A DNA stretch of 64,000 bases from Parvimonas sp. oral taxon 110 str. F0139 (GCF_000214475.1 NZ_AFII01000002.1:744001-808000), one strand, 5' to 3'. Shown: positions 1 through 7,960, numbered from the stretch's first letter. The notes: generated from the sequence alone by a model not told the origin. Numbers and translations are program-made.

Positions 1-1
1 A

Positions 2-229
2 CTTTGTTTTTCAGTTTATTTAATCCATGAACATGAAGTGTTTAGCAAAAGATTTATTGTTGGAAAATCTGCAACATTTTTAAATTATTCAACTTTAAAA
101 ATGCTACTTTATATAATAATAACAGATATTGCAATATTTGTAGGATGTATATTTATTGATTATTTTAGAGAAAAATTATTTAAAAAATTAGAATTAAAAA
201 AGAGATTAAGTTTTATTGACAAAAATTAG
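2..229 (+). CDS. C-terminal end of an acyltransferase-3 family membrane protein (partial)
   Basis: The frame is open from the left edge, so only the last ~75 residues are present. They read as a short segment with a YLIHEHE motif, a hydrophobic helix (LLYIIITDIAIFVGCIFI) and a basic tail. This order is typical of the last transmembrane helices of OafA/acyltransferase-3 proteins, which transfer acyl groups to surface glycans. The family call rests on the YLIH motif plus the final helix and is moderate. A GTG at 38 is an internal codon and not the start. The stop lies inside a terminator hairpin. Confidence 0.55.
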   Translation, partial: LCFSVYLIHEHEVFSKRFIVGKSATFLNYSTLKMLLYIIITDIAIFVGCIFIDYFREKLFKKLELKKRLSFIDKN

Positions 230-247
230 GTGAAAGCCTAATTTTTT
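222..247 (+). terminator. Rho-independent terminator overlapping the acyltransferase stop codon
   Basis: AAATTAGG and CCTAATTT form a stem around a 6-nt loop and are followed by a T run. The TAG stop at 227-229 is inside the stem. Confidence 0.8.
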
Positions 248-312
248 TATGTAAAATTTTGGATTTTTTGTCAAAAATATGATAAAATAAAGCTTGTATG
301 AATGGAGGAAAT

Positions 313-1101
313 ATGGGTTTAAGATTTTGTCCGCTTTTTAGTGGAAGTGACGGGAATTGTTGCTTTTTAGAAGTTGATAATAAAAGATATTTAATAGATG
401 CAGGTTTTAGTGGGAAGAAAATTGAATGTAATTTAAAACAATTGGGAGTTGATCCAAGTACGATTGATTTAATATTTTTAACTCATGAACATATTGATCA
501 TATAAGAGGGGCAGGAGTGCTTTCCAGACGTTATGATATCAAGATTTGTAGTAATGTTGAAACACTAAGGGCTGGAGCATCCAAACTAGGTAAAATTAAA
601 GATGAAAATATTGTTGTTATCGGCACTGAAAAGAAACACAGATTTTCTCTTTTTGATTTATATACCTTGGAAATTTCTCATGATTGTGCGAGAGGAATGG
701 GCTTTGTTTTTAATACGGATTATGGGAAAGTCAGCCTTTTAACTGATACGGGAATTATTACAAACCACATGAAAGAAAAGATTAAGGGTTCAAAGATTTT
801 TTATTTTGAGGCAAATCACGACTTAGAAATGCTTAAAAACGGACCTTATGACTACAATTTAAAACAGAGAATTTTGGGAGATTTTGGTCATATTTCGAAT
901 GTTACAAGTGGAAATGTACTCTCCGAAGTTGTAACTGACAAATGCAAAAAGGTATATCTTGGACATTTAAGTGAAACAAATAATGAAGAAAAACTTGCTT
1001 ATGACGAAGTTTTTGGAATTTTAGATAAAGAAAATGTAATTCAATATACGAATTTAGAAGTTACAAAGAGATTTGAGAACAGCAGTATAACGGAAGTGTA
1101 A
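313..1101 (+). CDS. walJ: MBL-fold metallohydrolase, WalJ/YycJ family
   Basis: A 262-residue metallo-beta-lactamase-fold protein with the metal-binding motif THEHIDH at residues 57-63. Further conserved Asp and His residues lie downstream (SHDCARG, TDTG, LGHLSETN). YycJ/WalJ proteins are phosphodiesterase- or nuclease-like hydrolases linked to the WalRK cell-wall regulon in Firmicutes. An ATG at 298 is in frame, but GGAGG at 304-308 sits 4 nt before ATG 313, so 313 is the better start. rlmH begins 1 nt after the stop. The yycJ-rlmH neighbourhood is common in Firmicutes and supports the call. No walRK genes are in the window. Confidence 0.88.
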   Translation: MGLRFCPLFSGSDGNCCFLEVDNKRYLIDAGFSGKKIECNLKQLGVDPSTIDLIFLTHEHIDHIRGAGVLSRRYDIKICSNVETLRAGASKLGKIKDENIVVIGTEKKHRFSLFDLYTLEISHDCARGMGFVFNTDYGKVSLLTDTGIITNHMKEKIKGSKIFYFEANHDLEMLKNGPYDYNLKQRILGDFGHISNVTSGNVLSEVVTDKCKKVYLGHLSETNNEEKLAYDEVFGILDKENVIQYTNLEVTKRFENSSITEV

Positions 1102-1102
1102 T

Positions 1103-1585
1103 ATGAATATAAAAATTTTATGTGTAGGAAAACTATCCGAAAAATTTTTTAAAGATGCTTGTGATGAATATAAAAAGAGAATTTCAGCCTTTTCAAAAAT
1201 TGAAATCATAGAAATTCCAGAAGAAAAAATTTTGACACAAACTCCAAGTAAATTGGAAATTGAAAATGTATTAAAAAAAGAAGAGGGAAGAATTTTAAAT
1301 AAAATTTCAGACTCCGATTTTGTTATTACTCTAGAAATTTTAGGTAAATCAATAGATAGTGAAGACTTTTCAAAATTCTTAGAAGAAAAAATGAATGATG
1401 GAAATTCAAAATTTATACTCGTAATCGGTGGAAGTTTCGGACTTGGAGATGAAATAAAGAAAAGAAGCAATTTCAAACTTTCTTTTTCAAAATTCACACT
1501 CCCACACCAATTATTTAGAGTTGTTTTATTAGAACAAATCTACAGAGCTTTTAAAATTATGAATAATCAAATATATCATAAATAG
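1103..1585 (+). CDS. rlmH: 23S rRNA (pseudouridine1915-N3)-methyltransferase RlmH
   Basis: At 160 residues this is the normal length for RlmH, a SPOUT-fold methyltransferase that methylates pseudouridine 1915 in helix 69 of 23S rRNA. The N-terminus (MNIKILCVGKL) and the C-terminal SAM-binding knot (VIGGSFGLGDE, then LPHQLFRVVLLEQIYRAF) are characteristic. It starts 1 nt after walJ and is probably translationally coupled to it. A minus-strand open frame across this gene (1054-1497) is a codon shadow. Confidence 0.95.
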   Translation: MNIKILCVGKLSEKFFKDACDEYKKRISAFSKIEIIEIPEEKILTQTPSKLEIENVLKKEEGRILNKISDSDFVITLEILGKSIDSEDFSKFLEEKMNDGNSKFILVIGGSFGLGDEIKKRSNFKLSFSKFTLPHQLFRVVLLEQIYRAFKIMNNQIYHK

Positions 1586-1592
1586 GAGAAAT

Positions 1593-2510
1593 ATGGAAAA
1601 TAAGGAAATAAAAGATATAATGGAAAATAGAGAAAATAACTTACAGGCGACTTGTCCTGTTCTTTTTCCTGAAAATGAAAGAGCCGAGCTTAAAGATATT
1701 GAAAGGTCGCTGATAAAAAGATATAGAAAACATATCTGGTCAAAATTTGTAAAGGCGATTAAAGAATACAATTTAATAGAAGACGGAGATAAGATTGCAG
1801 TTGCAATTTCAGGTGGAAAAGACAGCTTGATTATGGCAAAACTTTTTCAAGAGCTTAAAAAGAATGGAAAAGATAATTTTGAACTTGAATTTATTGCGAT
1901 GGATCCGGGTTATCATCCGTCCATAAAAGAGTTGCTTTTAGAAAATGCAAAATATCTTGAAATTCCTCTTACATATTATCCTGCTGATATTTTTGCAGTT
2001 GCAGACAAAATTGCAGGAGATTATCCTTGCTATATGTGTGCAAGAATGAGAAGGGGCTCACTATATGCAAAAGCTAAAGAGCTTGGCTGTAACAAATTGG
2101 CATTAGGTCATCATTTTAATGATGTCATTGAAACTACAATGCTTAACTTATTATGTGCTGGAAGTTTTAAGACAATGCCACCTAAACTAAAGGCGAAAAA
2201 CTTTGAAGATATGGAAATAATAAGACCATTATATCTTATAGAAGAAGAGTATATAATAAGGTGGATGAAGTCAACAGGACTTATGCCTTTAAATTGTGCT
2301 TGTATGGTTGCAGCTAAAAAAATTGGAAACAAAAGATATCAAATAAAGGATTTAATAGAAAACTTGAAAAAAGACTTTAAAAATGTCGATAGTTCAATTT
2401 TTAGAGCAGCAGAAAATGTAAACATAAATCTACTATTAGGCTATGAAATAAATGGACATAAAGTTGATTTCAACGAAAAATACGAAAACGACAATCCGTT
2501 TTATGAGTAA
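1593..2510 (+). CDS. TtcA-family PP-loop ATPase (tRNA thiolation type)
   Basis: A 305-residue N-type ATP pyrophosphatase with the PP-loop SGGKDS at residues 73-78. A CYMC pair at 146/149, the motif LALGHHFNDVIETTMLNLL and a later C-x-C follow. TtcA enzymes use a [4Fe-4S] cluster to insert sulfur at C32 of certain tRNAs, and the cysteines seen match that layout. The first ~55 residues form a charged extension with a CPVLFPE segment, which looks like a possible extra metal site. ATG follows AGGAG by 7 nt and lies 7 nt after rlmH, so it is probably the third gene of the walJ operon. A thiolase acting on another tRNA position cannot be excluded. Confidence 0.8.
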   Translation: MENKEIKDIMENRENNLQATCPVLFPENERAELKDIERSLIKRYRKHIWSKFVKAIKEYNLIEDGDKIAVAISGGKDSLIMAKLFQELKKNGKDNFELEFIAMDPGYHPSIKELLLENAKYLEIPLTYYPADIFAVADKIAGDYPCYMCARMRRGSLYAKAKELGCNKLALGHHFNDVIETTMLNLLCAGSFKTMPPKLKAKNFEDMEIIRPLYLIEEEYIIRWMKSTGLMPLNCACMVAAKKIGNKRYQIKDLIENLKKDFKNVDSSIFRAAENVNINLLLGYEINGHKVDFNEKYENDNPFYE

Positions 2511-2529
2511 ATAAATACAAAATATTTAA

Positions 2530-2559
2530 ACAGTGAATTTTTGAATTCGCTGTTTTTTT
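2530..2559 (+). terminator. Terminator of the walJ-rlmH-ttcA-like operon
   Basis: ACAGTGAATT pairs with AATTCGCTGT (one G-T pair) around a 4-nt loop and is followed by six T. Confidence 0.88.
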
Positions 2560-2570
2560 GTGGAAAATTT

Positions 2571-2701
2571 TAATGTATCTACGATACATTCACTTTTGTT
2601 TGCAACAAAAGTGTGAGATCTTTCGACTGCACTTCGCTATGATACGTTTCGCTCAAGATGACGTGTAAGGGAAAAGACCTTGTTTAGTGGCTAGACGTTA
2701 A
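2571..2701. repeat. Mosaic hairpin repeat, copy 1
   Basis: A noncoding block of small palindromes (TGTATC-tac-GATACA; CTTTTGTT-tgc-AACAAAAG) joined to the core AGATCTTTCGACTGCACTTCG and CTCAAGATGACGTG, ending in a GGCTAGACGTTA box. The same modules recur at 31658-31775 (inverted), 31895-31932, 32021-32220 and 37105-37341. No coding potential is seen. Confidence 0.75.
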
Positions 2702-2771
2702 TGGGAAATAAAGTTCAAAAGATTATAAAAATTTTTTAGAAACTGCAAAACAAAAAATACCAAAAAATATA

Positions 2772-2800
2772 TTGACTTTGTATACTATACGTTGTATAAT
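2772..2800 (+). promoter_or_regulatory. padR promoter with overlapping palindromic operator
   Basis: TTGACT at 2772-2777 and TATAAT at 2795-2800 are 17 nt apart. The inverted repeat TATAC-GTT-GTATA at 2786-2798 overlaps the -10 box, a likely site of autorepression by the PadR protein encoded just downstream. Confidence 0.75.
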
Positions 2801-2838
2801 ATAAGTAAGTTAATAATAATTGATAGAAAGGAGTAGTT

Positions 2839-3150
2839 ATGTTTTCAATTCAAGGAGAAATTTTAGACTTTTGTGTTCTTGCGATTGTTAATCGAAGTGA
2901 TACTTACGGTTATGAAATTACTCAGAAACTAATGGCTACCATTGAAATTTCAGAGTCAACTCTATATCCGGTTTTAAGAAGACTTTTAAAAAATGGTCTT
3001 TTGGATAGTTATGATGTTGCTTTTGACGGTAGAAATAGAAGATATTATAGAATAACTGCAGCAGGACGAGATGTTTTAAATTTTAATAAGAAGAAGTGGA
3101 ATTTATATGTTGAACAAGTAAATCAAATTGTTGGAGGTAATGATGAATAG
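2839..3150 (+). CDS. PadR-family transcriptional regulator
   Basis: A 103-residue winged-helix protein with the PadR signature: YGYEITQKL, then STLYPVLRRLLKNGLL, then a wing GRNRRYYRIT and a short C-terminal helix. The length fits the small PadR class that dimerises through the last helix. ATG follows GAAAGGAG. The stop overlaps the start of the next gene by 8 nt, so the two are translationally coupled. PadR plus a HAAS-domain membrane protein is a recurrent envelope-sensing pair in Firmicutes. The operator in the promoter suggests self-repression; the ligand is unknown. Confidence 0.92.
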   Translation: MFSIQGEILDFCVLAIVNRSDTYGYEITQKLMATIEISESTLYPVLRRLLKNGLLDSYDVAFDGRNRRYYRITAAGRDVLNFNKKKWNLYVEQVNQIVGGNDE

Positions 3151-4444
3151 AAGAACTTTTATGCGAAAACTTATGTCTTATCTGAAAAATATTTCGAGTA
3201 CAGAAAGACAAAATGTAGAAAATTTTTATAATGAAATGTTTGATGAACAAGGAATTGGTCTTGATGATGAAGTCCCTGAAAGCTTTGGAAATCCAAGAAA
3301 AATTGCAATGGAAATTTTAGCAGAAGATATTGAGATAGAAGAAGAGAGAAATGAAAGAAGTGGAGATAAAAAGGGAAGTTTTTGGAAAAAAATGGCTCTT
3401 GTTATAAAAAAATTATCTCTTGTTTTACTTGGAATTTTATCACTTCCATTCTTTCCAATATTTCCATTCCTAGTTCCAATTTTTGCAATTGCTGGTGTTT
3501 TCTTTGCGGTTTGGATTGTGTTTTCCGTTATAGGATTAATAATTTCTTTAATTACTTTGCCGTTTTCTATTATTTTTAAACCAGAATTAATTATTACTTG
3601 GGGTGGAAGATTATTATTATTTATCATTTTATTATATGTTTTTGGATGGCTTATAAAATGGTTATATAGAATGTTGGTTAAAGATATTTCTAAAAACCCT
3701 GGTAAATATACTAAAAAATATGCTAGAGTTCATTATCAATCTAATGATGATGAGGATTATGAAATTTATGAGGAGGAAGATATGGATAACTCAAATATAA
3801 ATATTGATTCTTTTTTTGAAGATATTGATGAAATAGAAATTGATTTTAGTGCTTTAAGTGCAAAATTTGAAGTAAGTGATGATAAAACAGTAAGAGTGAA
3901 GTCAAGAAATTTAAAAAGTACTAAATTGTATTGTGAAAAATCTCAAAATAAATTGAAAATTTATAATAAGGGTTTAGTTGGTCATCTTGATGATAAAGGA
4001 ATTATAATTGATGGTGATTTTATTAAAGATTCTTCTCTTACAATTTATGTTCCTGAAAATGTTTCAATTAGAGGGGAAATAAGTGCTTCAAGTGTTAAGA
4101 TGAAAGACTTAGAACTTAAAGATTTTAAATTAGAAATAGATGCGGGAAATGCAAATATAAAAAATCTTGAAGTTAAAAACTTTGAGGTTCAAGTTAATGC
4201 TGGAAATATCAAAGGAGATGTTGAATATCAAGATATGTTCGAACTTGATGTTCAAGCTGGAAATGCTACACTTGATGTTGATAAATTGTATGGAGAAATA
4301 GAATACGAATACAATGTAGAAATGGGAAGCTTACGAATTTTTGGAGAATCTTTTGCTGGATTTGATAAAAATGGAAGAAAAAACAGAGCTTCTGATGTTA
4401 ATATGAAGATTAATTGTGAAGCAGGAAAAGTTACCATAAATTAA
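3143..4444 (+). CDS. HAAS/DUF1700-type membrane protein with C-terminal DUF4097-like beta domain
   Basis: About 433 residues. The N-terminal ~80 residues look like a HAAS helical domain (FMRKLMSYL, then DEQGIGLDDEVPESFGNPRKIA). Then come three or four hydrophobic segments, an acidic linker (DDDEDYEIYEEEDMD), and a C-terminal domain of short beta repeats (LEIDAGNANIKNLEVKN, LDVQAGNATLDV) typical of DUF4097 adhesin-like folds. Such proteins partner with a co-transcribed PadR and are proposed to sense envelope state. The ATG at 3143 is 5 nt from GGAGG (3133-3137) and is preferred over the ATG at 3140. Confidence 0.8.
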   Translation: MNRRTFMRKLMSYLKNISSTERQNVENFYNEMFDEQGIGLDDEVPESFGNPRKIAMEILAEDIEIEEERNERSGDKKGSFWKKMALVIKKLSLVLLGILSLPFFPIFPFLVPIFAIAGVFFAVWIVFSVIGLIISLITLPFSIIFKPELIITWGGRLLLFIILLYVFGWLIKWLYRMLVKDISKNPGKYTKKYARVHYQSNDDEDYEIYEEEDMDNSNINIDSFFEDIDEIEIDFSALSAKFEVSDDKTVRVKSRNLKSTKLYCEKSQNKLKIYNKGLVGHLDDKGIIIDGDFIKDSSLTIYVPENVSIRGEISASSVKMKDLELKDFKLEIDAGNANIKNLEVKNFEVQVNAGNIKGDVEYQDMFELDVQAGNATLDVDKLYGEIEYEYNVEMGSLRIFGESFAGFDKNGRKNRASDVNMKINCEAGKVTIN

Positions 4445-4452
4445 GTTAATAA

Positions 4453-4481
4453 TTTACTTGTTACCTTAATTATGTTATAAT
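4453..4481 (+). promoter_or_regulatory. Promoter of the M18 aminopeptidase gene
   Basis: TTTACT at 4453-4458 and TATAAT at 4476-4481 with a 17-nt spacer, 35 nt before the gene. The -35 is imperfect. Confidence 0.55.
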
Positions 4482-4516
4482 GGTCTTGTAAAATATTTTA
4501 TATTAGGAGGAAGGTT

Positions 4517-5890
4517 ATGACTAACAAAAGTGCATGGTTACAAATTGAAGATGCAGAAAAAAATTTAGTTTTTGATTTCTGTGAAGACTATAAAAAGTTT
4601 TTGACAGTTGCAAAGACAGAAAGACTTGCTTGTGCAGAAATTATTCGTCAAGCAAAAGAAAAAGGCTTTAGAGATTTAGAAGAACTTTACAAAACAGGAG
4701 AAAAATTCAAAGCTGGAGATAAATTTTATCTAAATCATAAAAATAAGTCAGTTGCTCTTTTTGTAATGGGAACTGAACCTTTAGAAAATGGACTAAATAT
4801 CGTTGGGGCGCATATTGACAGTCCACGTTTAGATGTTAAACAAAATCCTTTGTATGAAGCGAATAATTTAACAAAAATGAAAACTCATTATTATGGTGGA
4901 GTTAAATTATATCAATATGCAACAATTCCTTTAGCAATTCATGGGGTTGTTTACAATTCTGCTGGAGAAAAAATTGATATTCACATTGGTGAAGATAAAG
5001 ACGATCCAGTATTTTGTGTAACAGATTTATTGATTCACTTATCAAAAAATCAATTAGCAAAAACAGCTCGTGAAGCATTAGTTGGAGAACAAATGAATAT
5101 TCTAATGGGTAATATGCCTTTAAAGGATACTGAAAAAGATGCTGTTAAAGAAAATGTTCTAAAATTAATAAAAGAAAAATATAATTTTGAAGAAGAAGAT
5201 TTCAAAATTGCTGAATTAGAAATTGTACCAGCAGGAGAAGCTAGAGATTTAGGACTTGATAGATCAATGGTTTTAAGCTATGGTCAAGATGATAGAGTAT
5301 GTGCTTTTACAACAATGCGTGCTATTTTTGAAATTGAAAATCCAAAGAGAACAGCTTGTGGATTATTCATGGATAAAGAAGAAATAGGTTCAATGGGTAA
5401 TACAGGAATGGCATCATATTTCTGGGAAAATACAATGACTGAACTTGTAAATCTTGAAGGAGAATTTTGCCAATTAAAAGTTAATCGTTCATTAAAGAAT
5501 TCTAAAGTATTATCTGCAGACGTTGCAGCAGGTTTTGATCCTGACTTTGCGGATGCTAGTGAACAAATGAACTCTGCATTTATCGGTTCAGGTATTTCAA
5601 TTTGTAAATATACTGGAAGCGGTGGAAAATTCGGATCAAGTGATGCAAATGCTGAATTTTTAGCAGAAGTTAGAAAAGTATTTAAAGAAAACAATGTTGT
5701 ATGGCAAACTTCAGAACTTGGTAAAGTTGACCAAGGTGGTGGCGGAACAATCGCATTACTTCTTGCAAAATATGGTGCAGAAGTTTTAGATGCAGGTCCT
5801 GCTACATTGAGTATGCATTCACCATATGAAGTTACAAGTAAAATAGATGTTTATATGAGTTATAAAGCATATAAGGCATTTATGTTATAA
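4517..5890 (+). CDS. M18-family zinc aminopeptidase
   Basis: A 457-residue cytosolic metallo-aminopeptidase of the M18 (aminopeptidase I) family. Ligand and catalytic motifs appear in order: GAHIDSPRLD (H99, D101), DKEEIGSMG, SADVAAGFDP and a C-terminal MHSPYE histidine. The length matches the bacterial M18 group. It has its own AGGAGG site, promoter and terminator, so it is monocistronic. Peptide use is central to asaccharolytic anaerobes, which fits the inferred lifestyle. Preference for acidic N-terminal residues is known for some M18 enzymes but cannot be read here. Confidence 0.92.
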   Translation: MTNKSAWLQIEDAEKNLVFDFCEDYKKFLTVAKTERLACAEIIRQAKEKGFRDLEELYKTGEKFKAGDKFYLNHKNKSVALFVMGTEPLENGLNIVGAHIDSPRLDVKQNPLYEANNLTKMKTHYYGGVKLYQYATIPLAIHGVVYNSAGEKIDIHIGEDKDDPVFCVTDLLIHLSKNQLAKTAREALVGEQMNILMGNMPLKDTEKDAVKENVLKLIKEKYNFEEEDFKIAELEIVPAGEARDLGLDRSMVLSYGQDDRVCAFTTMRAIFEIENPKRTACGLFMDKEEIGSMGNTGMASYFWENTMTELVNLEGEFCQLKVNRSLKNSKVLSADVAAGFDPDFADASEQMNSAFIGSGISICKYTGSGGKFGSSDANAEFLAEVRKVFKENNVVWQTSELGKVDQGGGGTIALLLAKYGAEVLDAGPATLSMHSPYEVTSKIDVYMSYKAYKAFML

Positions 5891-5900
5891 TAAAAAGAGA

Positions 5901-5931
5901 AGGGTGTTAAGCTTAACTTAGCACCTTTTTT
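5901..5931 (+). terminator. Terminator of the M18 aminopeptidase gene
   Basis: GGTGTTAAG pairs with CTTAGCACC (one G-T) around a 5-nt loop, then a six-T tail. Confidence 0.88.
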
Positions 5932-6036
5932 ATATTAGTAAAAAATAAATTTTATACTTTCTAAATATTATTTATTTTTTATCAAAGCAATTAAATATCT
6001 AATATGGACTTTATGTTTTTAAAATGTTATTAAAAA

Positions 6037-6065
6037 TTGTGCAATTATAAATTATATGCTATAAT
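6037..6065 (+). promoter_or_regulatory. Promoter of the YehR-like lipoprotein gene
   Basis: TTGTGC at 6037-6042 and TATAAT at 6060-6065 with a 17-nt spacer. In the leader, TTATTTTATC (6097-6106) and GATAAAATAA (6114-6123) form a perfect 10-bp hairpin just ahead of the AGGAGG, which could affect translation or mRNA stability. Confidence 0.6.
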
Positions 6066-6148
6066 GACTTGAACTTATTTAAAGATAAGTTTAAAGTTAT
6101 TTTATCGTTTTTTGATAAAATAAATAATATTTTTTTAGGAGGAAAAAT

Positions 6149-6678
6149 ATGAAAAAATTAAAAAAATATTAACAGCTTTTTTGATTTTAGCTATATCAAT
6201 GGGAATGGTTGCTTGCTCTGGGGGCAATAAAAAAGTTCTTAAAGTAGCTAATGAGGAGGAGTTAAAAAAAGAAGAAGAAAAAGCTAAAAAAGAAGAAGAA
6301 AAAACTGTTAAGACTTTTTCTAAGGATTTTGATACTAAATCATTTATAGCGGAATATAAAGGTGATGTAGTAAATAAAATTACAATGAAGAGCGTTTTAA
6401 GTTTTGAAAAACTTAAAATAAAAAATGAAAAAGATGCTAATGCAGTAATAGCTAAGCAAAAACAAGTTTTTGCGACTTTAGGAGATTCTGCAAAAAGTGA
6501 AGTTAAAATAGAAAATAAAAATCTTGTGATGACTATTGTTGTAGATGTTTCTAAATTGGATGTATATAAATTCAACAAGAGTGGAATTCTTGGAGGAACA
6601 TTAGATGCCAATAATTTCAAGAGTCTAAAAGCATTTGAAAAAAATCTTACACAAAATGGATATCTAGAAAAGAAATAA
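6149..6678 (+). CDS. YehR/DUF1307-like lipoprotein (broken by one homopolymer shift)
   Basis: Read with one base added to the A7 run at 6160-6166, this is a 176-residue protein with a lipoprotein signal (hydrophobic core, then GMVAC) and a Lys/Glu-rich linker. The C-terminal domain resembles the DUF1307/YehR fold (EYKGDVVNKIT, then NGYLEKK at the end). AGGAGG precedes ATG 6149. As given, the frame from 6149 stops after seven codons and the body is open from 6181. The function of this lipid-anchored family is not established. The break is most likely a base-calling error, because adding the base restores a perfect signal peptide. Confidence 0.72.
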
Positions 6679-6685
6679 TATTAAA

Positions 6686-6730
6686 AAAGCTGTTAAATGA
6701 TTTTTCATTTAACAGCTTTATTTTTATTTT
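6686..6730 (+). terminator. Strong terminator after the YehR-like gene
   Basis: A 15-bp perfect stem, AAAGCTGTTAAATGA with TCATTTAACAGCTTT around a TTTT loop, followed by a T-rich tail. Confidence 0.92.
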
Positions 6731-6756
6731 ATCGTAAAATTGTAATTTATTTTTTC

Positions 6757-6827
6757 TTATTGCGAAGCAACAAGGTTCCCGGGCACTCACCCGATGCGAA
6801 GCATCGTGGAAGGGTGGGGTTCTTATT
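6757..6827 (-). repeat. Stop-codon-associated repeat R1, copy 1
   Basis: In minus-strand sense it begins TAAGAACCCCACCCTTCC, continues with GATGC-ttc-GCATC and ends with a GC-rich hairpin and TTGC-ttc-GCAA. It is far more GC-rich than its surroundings. Close copies lie at 8036-8106 and 13863-13930, with a degenerate one at 63578-63646. Confidence 0.85.
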
Positions 6828-6888
6828 TATGCTCTTCAACTGTATTCTTTTCAACATTAAATACTTTTAGAGCAGATTTTCTAAGTTT
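6823..6888 (-). pseudogene. Remnant: duplicated 3' end of the acid phosphatase gene
   Basis: The minus strand encodes 21 codons (KLRKSALKVFNVEKNTVEEHK, then stop) nearly identical to the end of the acid phosphatase gene at 8104. Both copies carry repeat R1 at the same point, and the offset is constant at 1281 bp from 6734/8015 to about 6889/8170. It is therefore one arm of a ~155-bp direct repeat flanking the cassette at 6890-8014. It has no upstream coding part. Confidence 0.8.
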
Positions 6889-7015
6889 ATAATTTTTTAA
6901 TATATTTTCTAATAAATATATTAATATTTACTAATAAAACAATAATTAAAATAGATATTATAACTCTACTAATTAAGTAGGAATAGTGAATAAACAATTC
7001 TAAATATTCTTTCAT
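6887..7015 (-). CDS. 42-residue small membrane protein
   Basis: An ATG at 7015 opens 42 codons: a polar start (MKEYLELFIHYSYLISR), one long hydrophobic helix (VIISILIIVLLVNINIFI) and a basic tail (RKYIKKL). The start lies 13 nt after the stop of the secreted-protein gene, with a weak AGAGAG site. Its stop abuts the duplicated phosphatase tail. It may be an anchor, immunity or accessory peptide for the upstream secreted protein. It is supported only by frame, helix and spacing, and no family is recognised. Confidence 0.5.
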   Translation of the reverse strand: MKEYLELFIHYSYLISRVIISILIIVLLVNINIFIRKYIKKL

Positions 7016-7028
7016 AAAATCACTCTCT

Positions 7029-7711
7029 CTAATAAGGGTATAACCCGTTAGGAGTTAGTTTTACTCCAAGTATATAGCTTGTAGTCTTGTATCTTTGGTA
7101 TTCAAAAATAGTAATAGAATAACTAAGTTCAGCTCTAGCTGGACTGTATTTACTGTATTTTCTTTTTGCTATTCTAAGACTGCCCAAAGTTAAGGTTCCA
7201 TTAGAACAATTACCATACTGACTATATACATTAGTTATCTGTGCTTCGTTAATTGCCATATAATAGTCTAACCTGAATGAAACTTTTGTATATCCAAAAC
7301 TATCTACAACCTTAGCACCTACAATACTAGTATGGAAGGAATCTTTTGAAATAATAGTACCTCTTTCTTCAATATGAGCACCTCTTGCTTTAAGGCTCTC
7401 TATATCCGTAATTTTTGTAATTCTATAAGATTTGTCTTTGTAAACTTTCTTTTTTACGATAAAACCATCCTCTTTATACGTTTTCACAAACGTGGGAACT
7501 GAATCTACTTTTTCACAATCTAGCATTTCATTATTTTTTATTTTTCTATTATTATCTTTTTTGTTTCTAATGAAACTTTATCTTCATCCATTATTTTTAT
7601 TGCATTTTGTATTTTTTCTTGTTTAGTATTTTCTTTAGCTTGAACTTGATTTTGTGTACACATAAGTATTCCAACTAGGAATAACAAAAATAAATAATGT
7701 TTTTTTCTCAT
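7029..7711 (-). CDS. Secreted protein of unknown function (broken by one homopolymer shift)
   Basis: ATG 7711 follows AGGAGG. Adding one base to the T6 run at 7557-7562 gives 227 residues. There is an N-terminal signal peptide with a hydrophobic core (LFLLFLVGILM) and a likely cut after VQA, then a Lys/Asn-rich spacer. The C-terminal beta-rich domain contains a YSQYGNCSNGTLTLG stretch, vaguely like DUF5626-type secreted proteins. No catalytic motif is evident. It lies between a promoter at 7876 and a 42-residue membrane protein, all inside direct repeats. Function unknown; secretion is the only confident statement. Confidence 0.6.
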
Positions 7712-7742
7712 AATAAACCTCCTAACTAATACATTTCTTTAA

Positions 7743-7802
7743 TCATAAATTTTCATAATTATTGTCTCCGTTTTTATACCTGTAATAATTTTTATAGTTC
7801 AC
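7743..7802 (-). CDS. Candidate 19-residue leader peptide
   Basis: GGAGG at 7815-7811 is followed 8 nt later by GTG and 19 codons (VNYKNYYRYKNGDNNYENL, then stop), between the promoter and the secreted-protein gene. An in-frame TTG two codons earlier is an alternative. It is rich in Tyr and Asn. Only the ribosome site and position support it. Confidence 0.3.
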   Translation of the reverse strand: MNYKNYYRYKNGDNNYENL

Positions 7803-7847
7803 AATCAACACCTCCAAACAGATTAAAGTATAACATTTATTTATATT

Positions 7848-7876
7848 ATTATACTATGTTTATTAACAACTGTCAA
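7848..7876 (-). promoter_or_regulatory. Promoter of the secreted-protein cassette
   Basis: On the minus strand, consensus TTGACA (7876-7871) and TATAAT (7853-7848) with a 17-nt spacer. Confidence 0.85.
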
Positions 7877-7960
7877 GTATTAAAGTGTAATTTAGCAAAT
7901 AATTTTGTTCTTTTGGGATATTATTTATGCATAAAATATCTTGAAAACTTATTATAGCAC

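Noticed and set aside
1054..1497. 147-residue minus-strand frame over rlmH
   Set aside because: Complementary shadow of a strongly supported gene, Ser/Phe/Leu-rich, without a ribosome site.
6757..6827. Repeat R1 as a T-box or tRNA-like element
   Set aside because: The AAGGGTGGGGTTC stretch superficially recalls the T-box sequence AGGGTGG, but the stem layout is wrong and the copies lie after genes, not before amino-acid genes.
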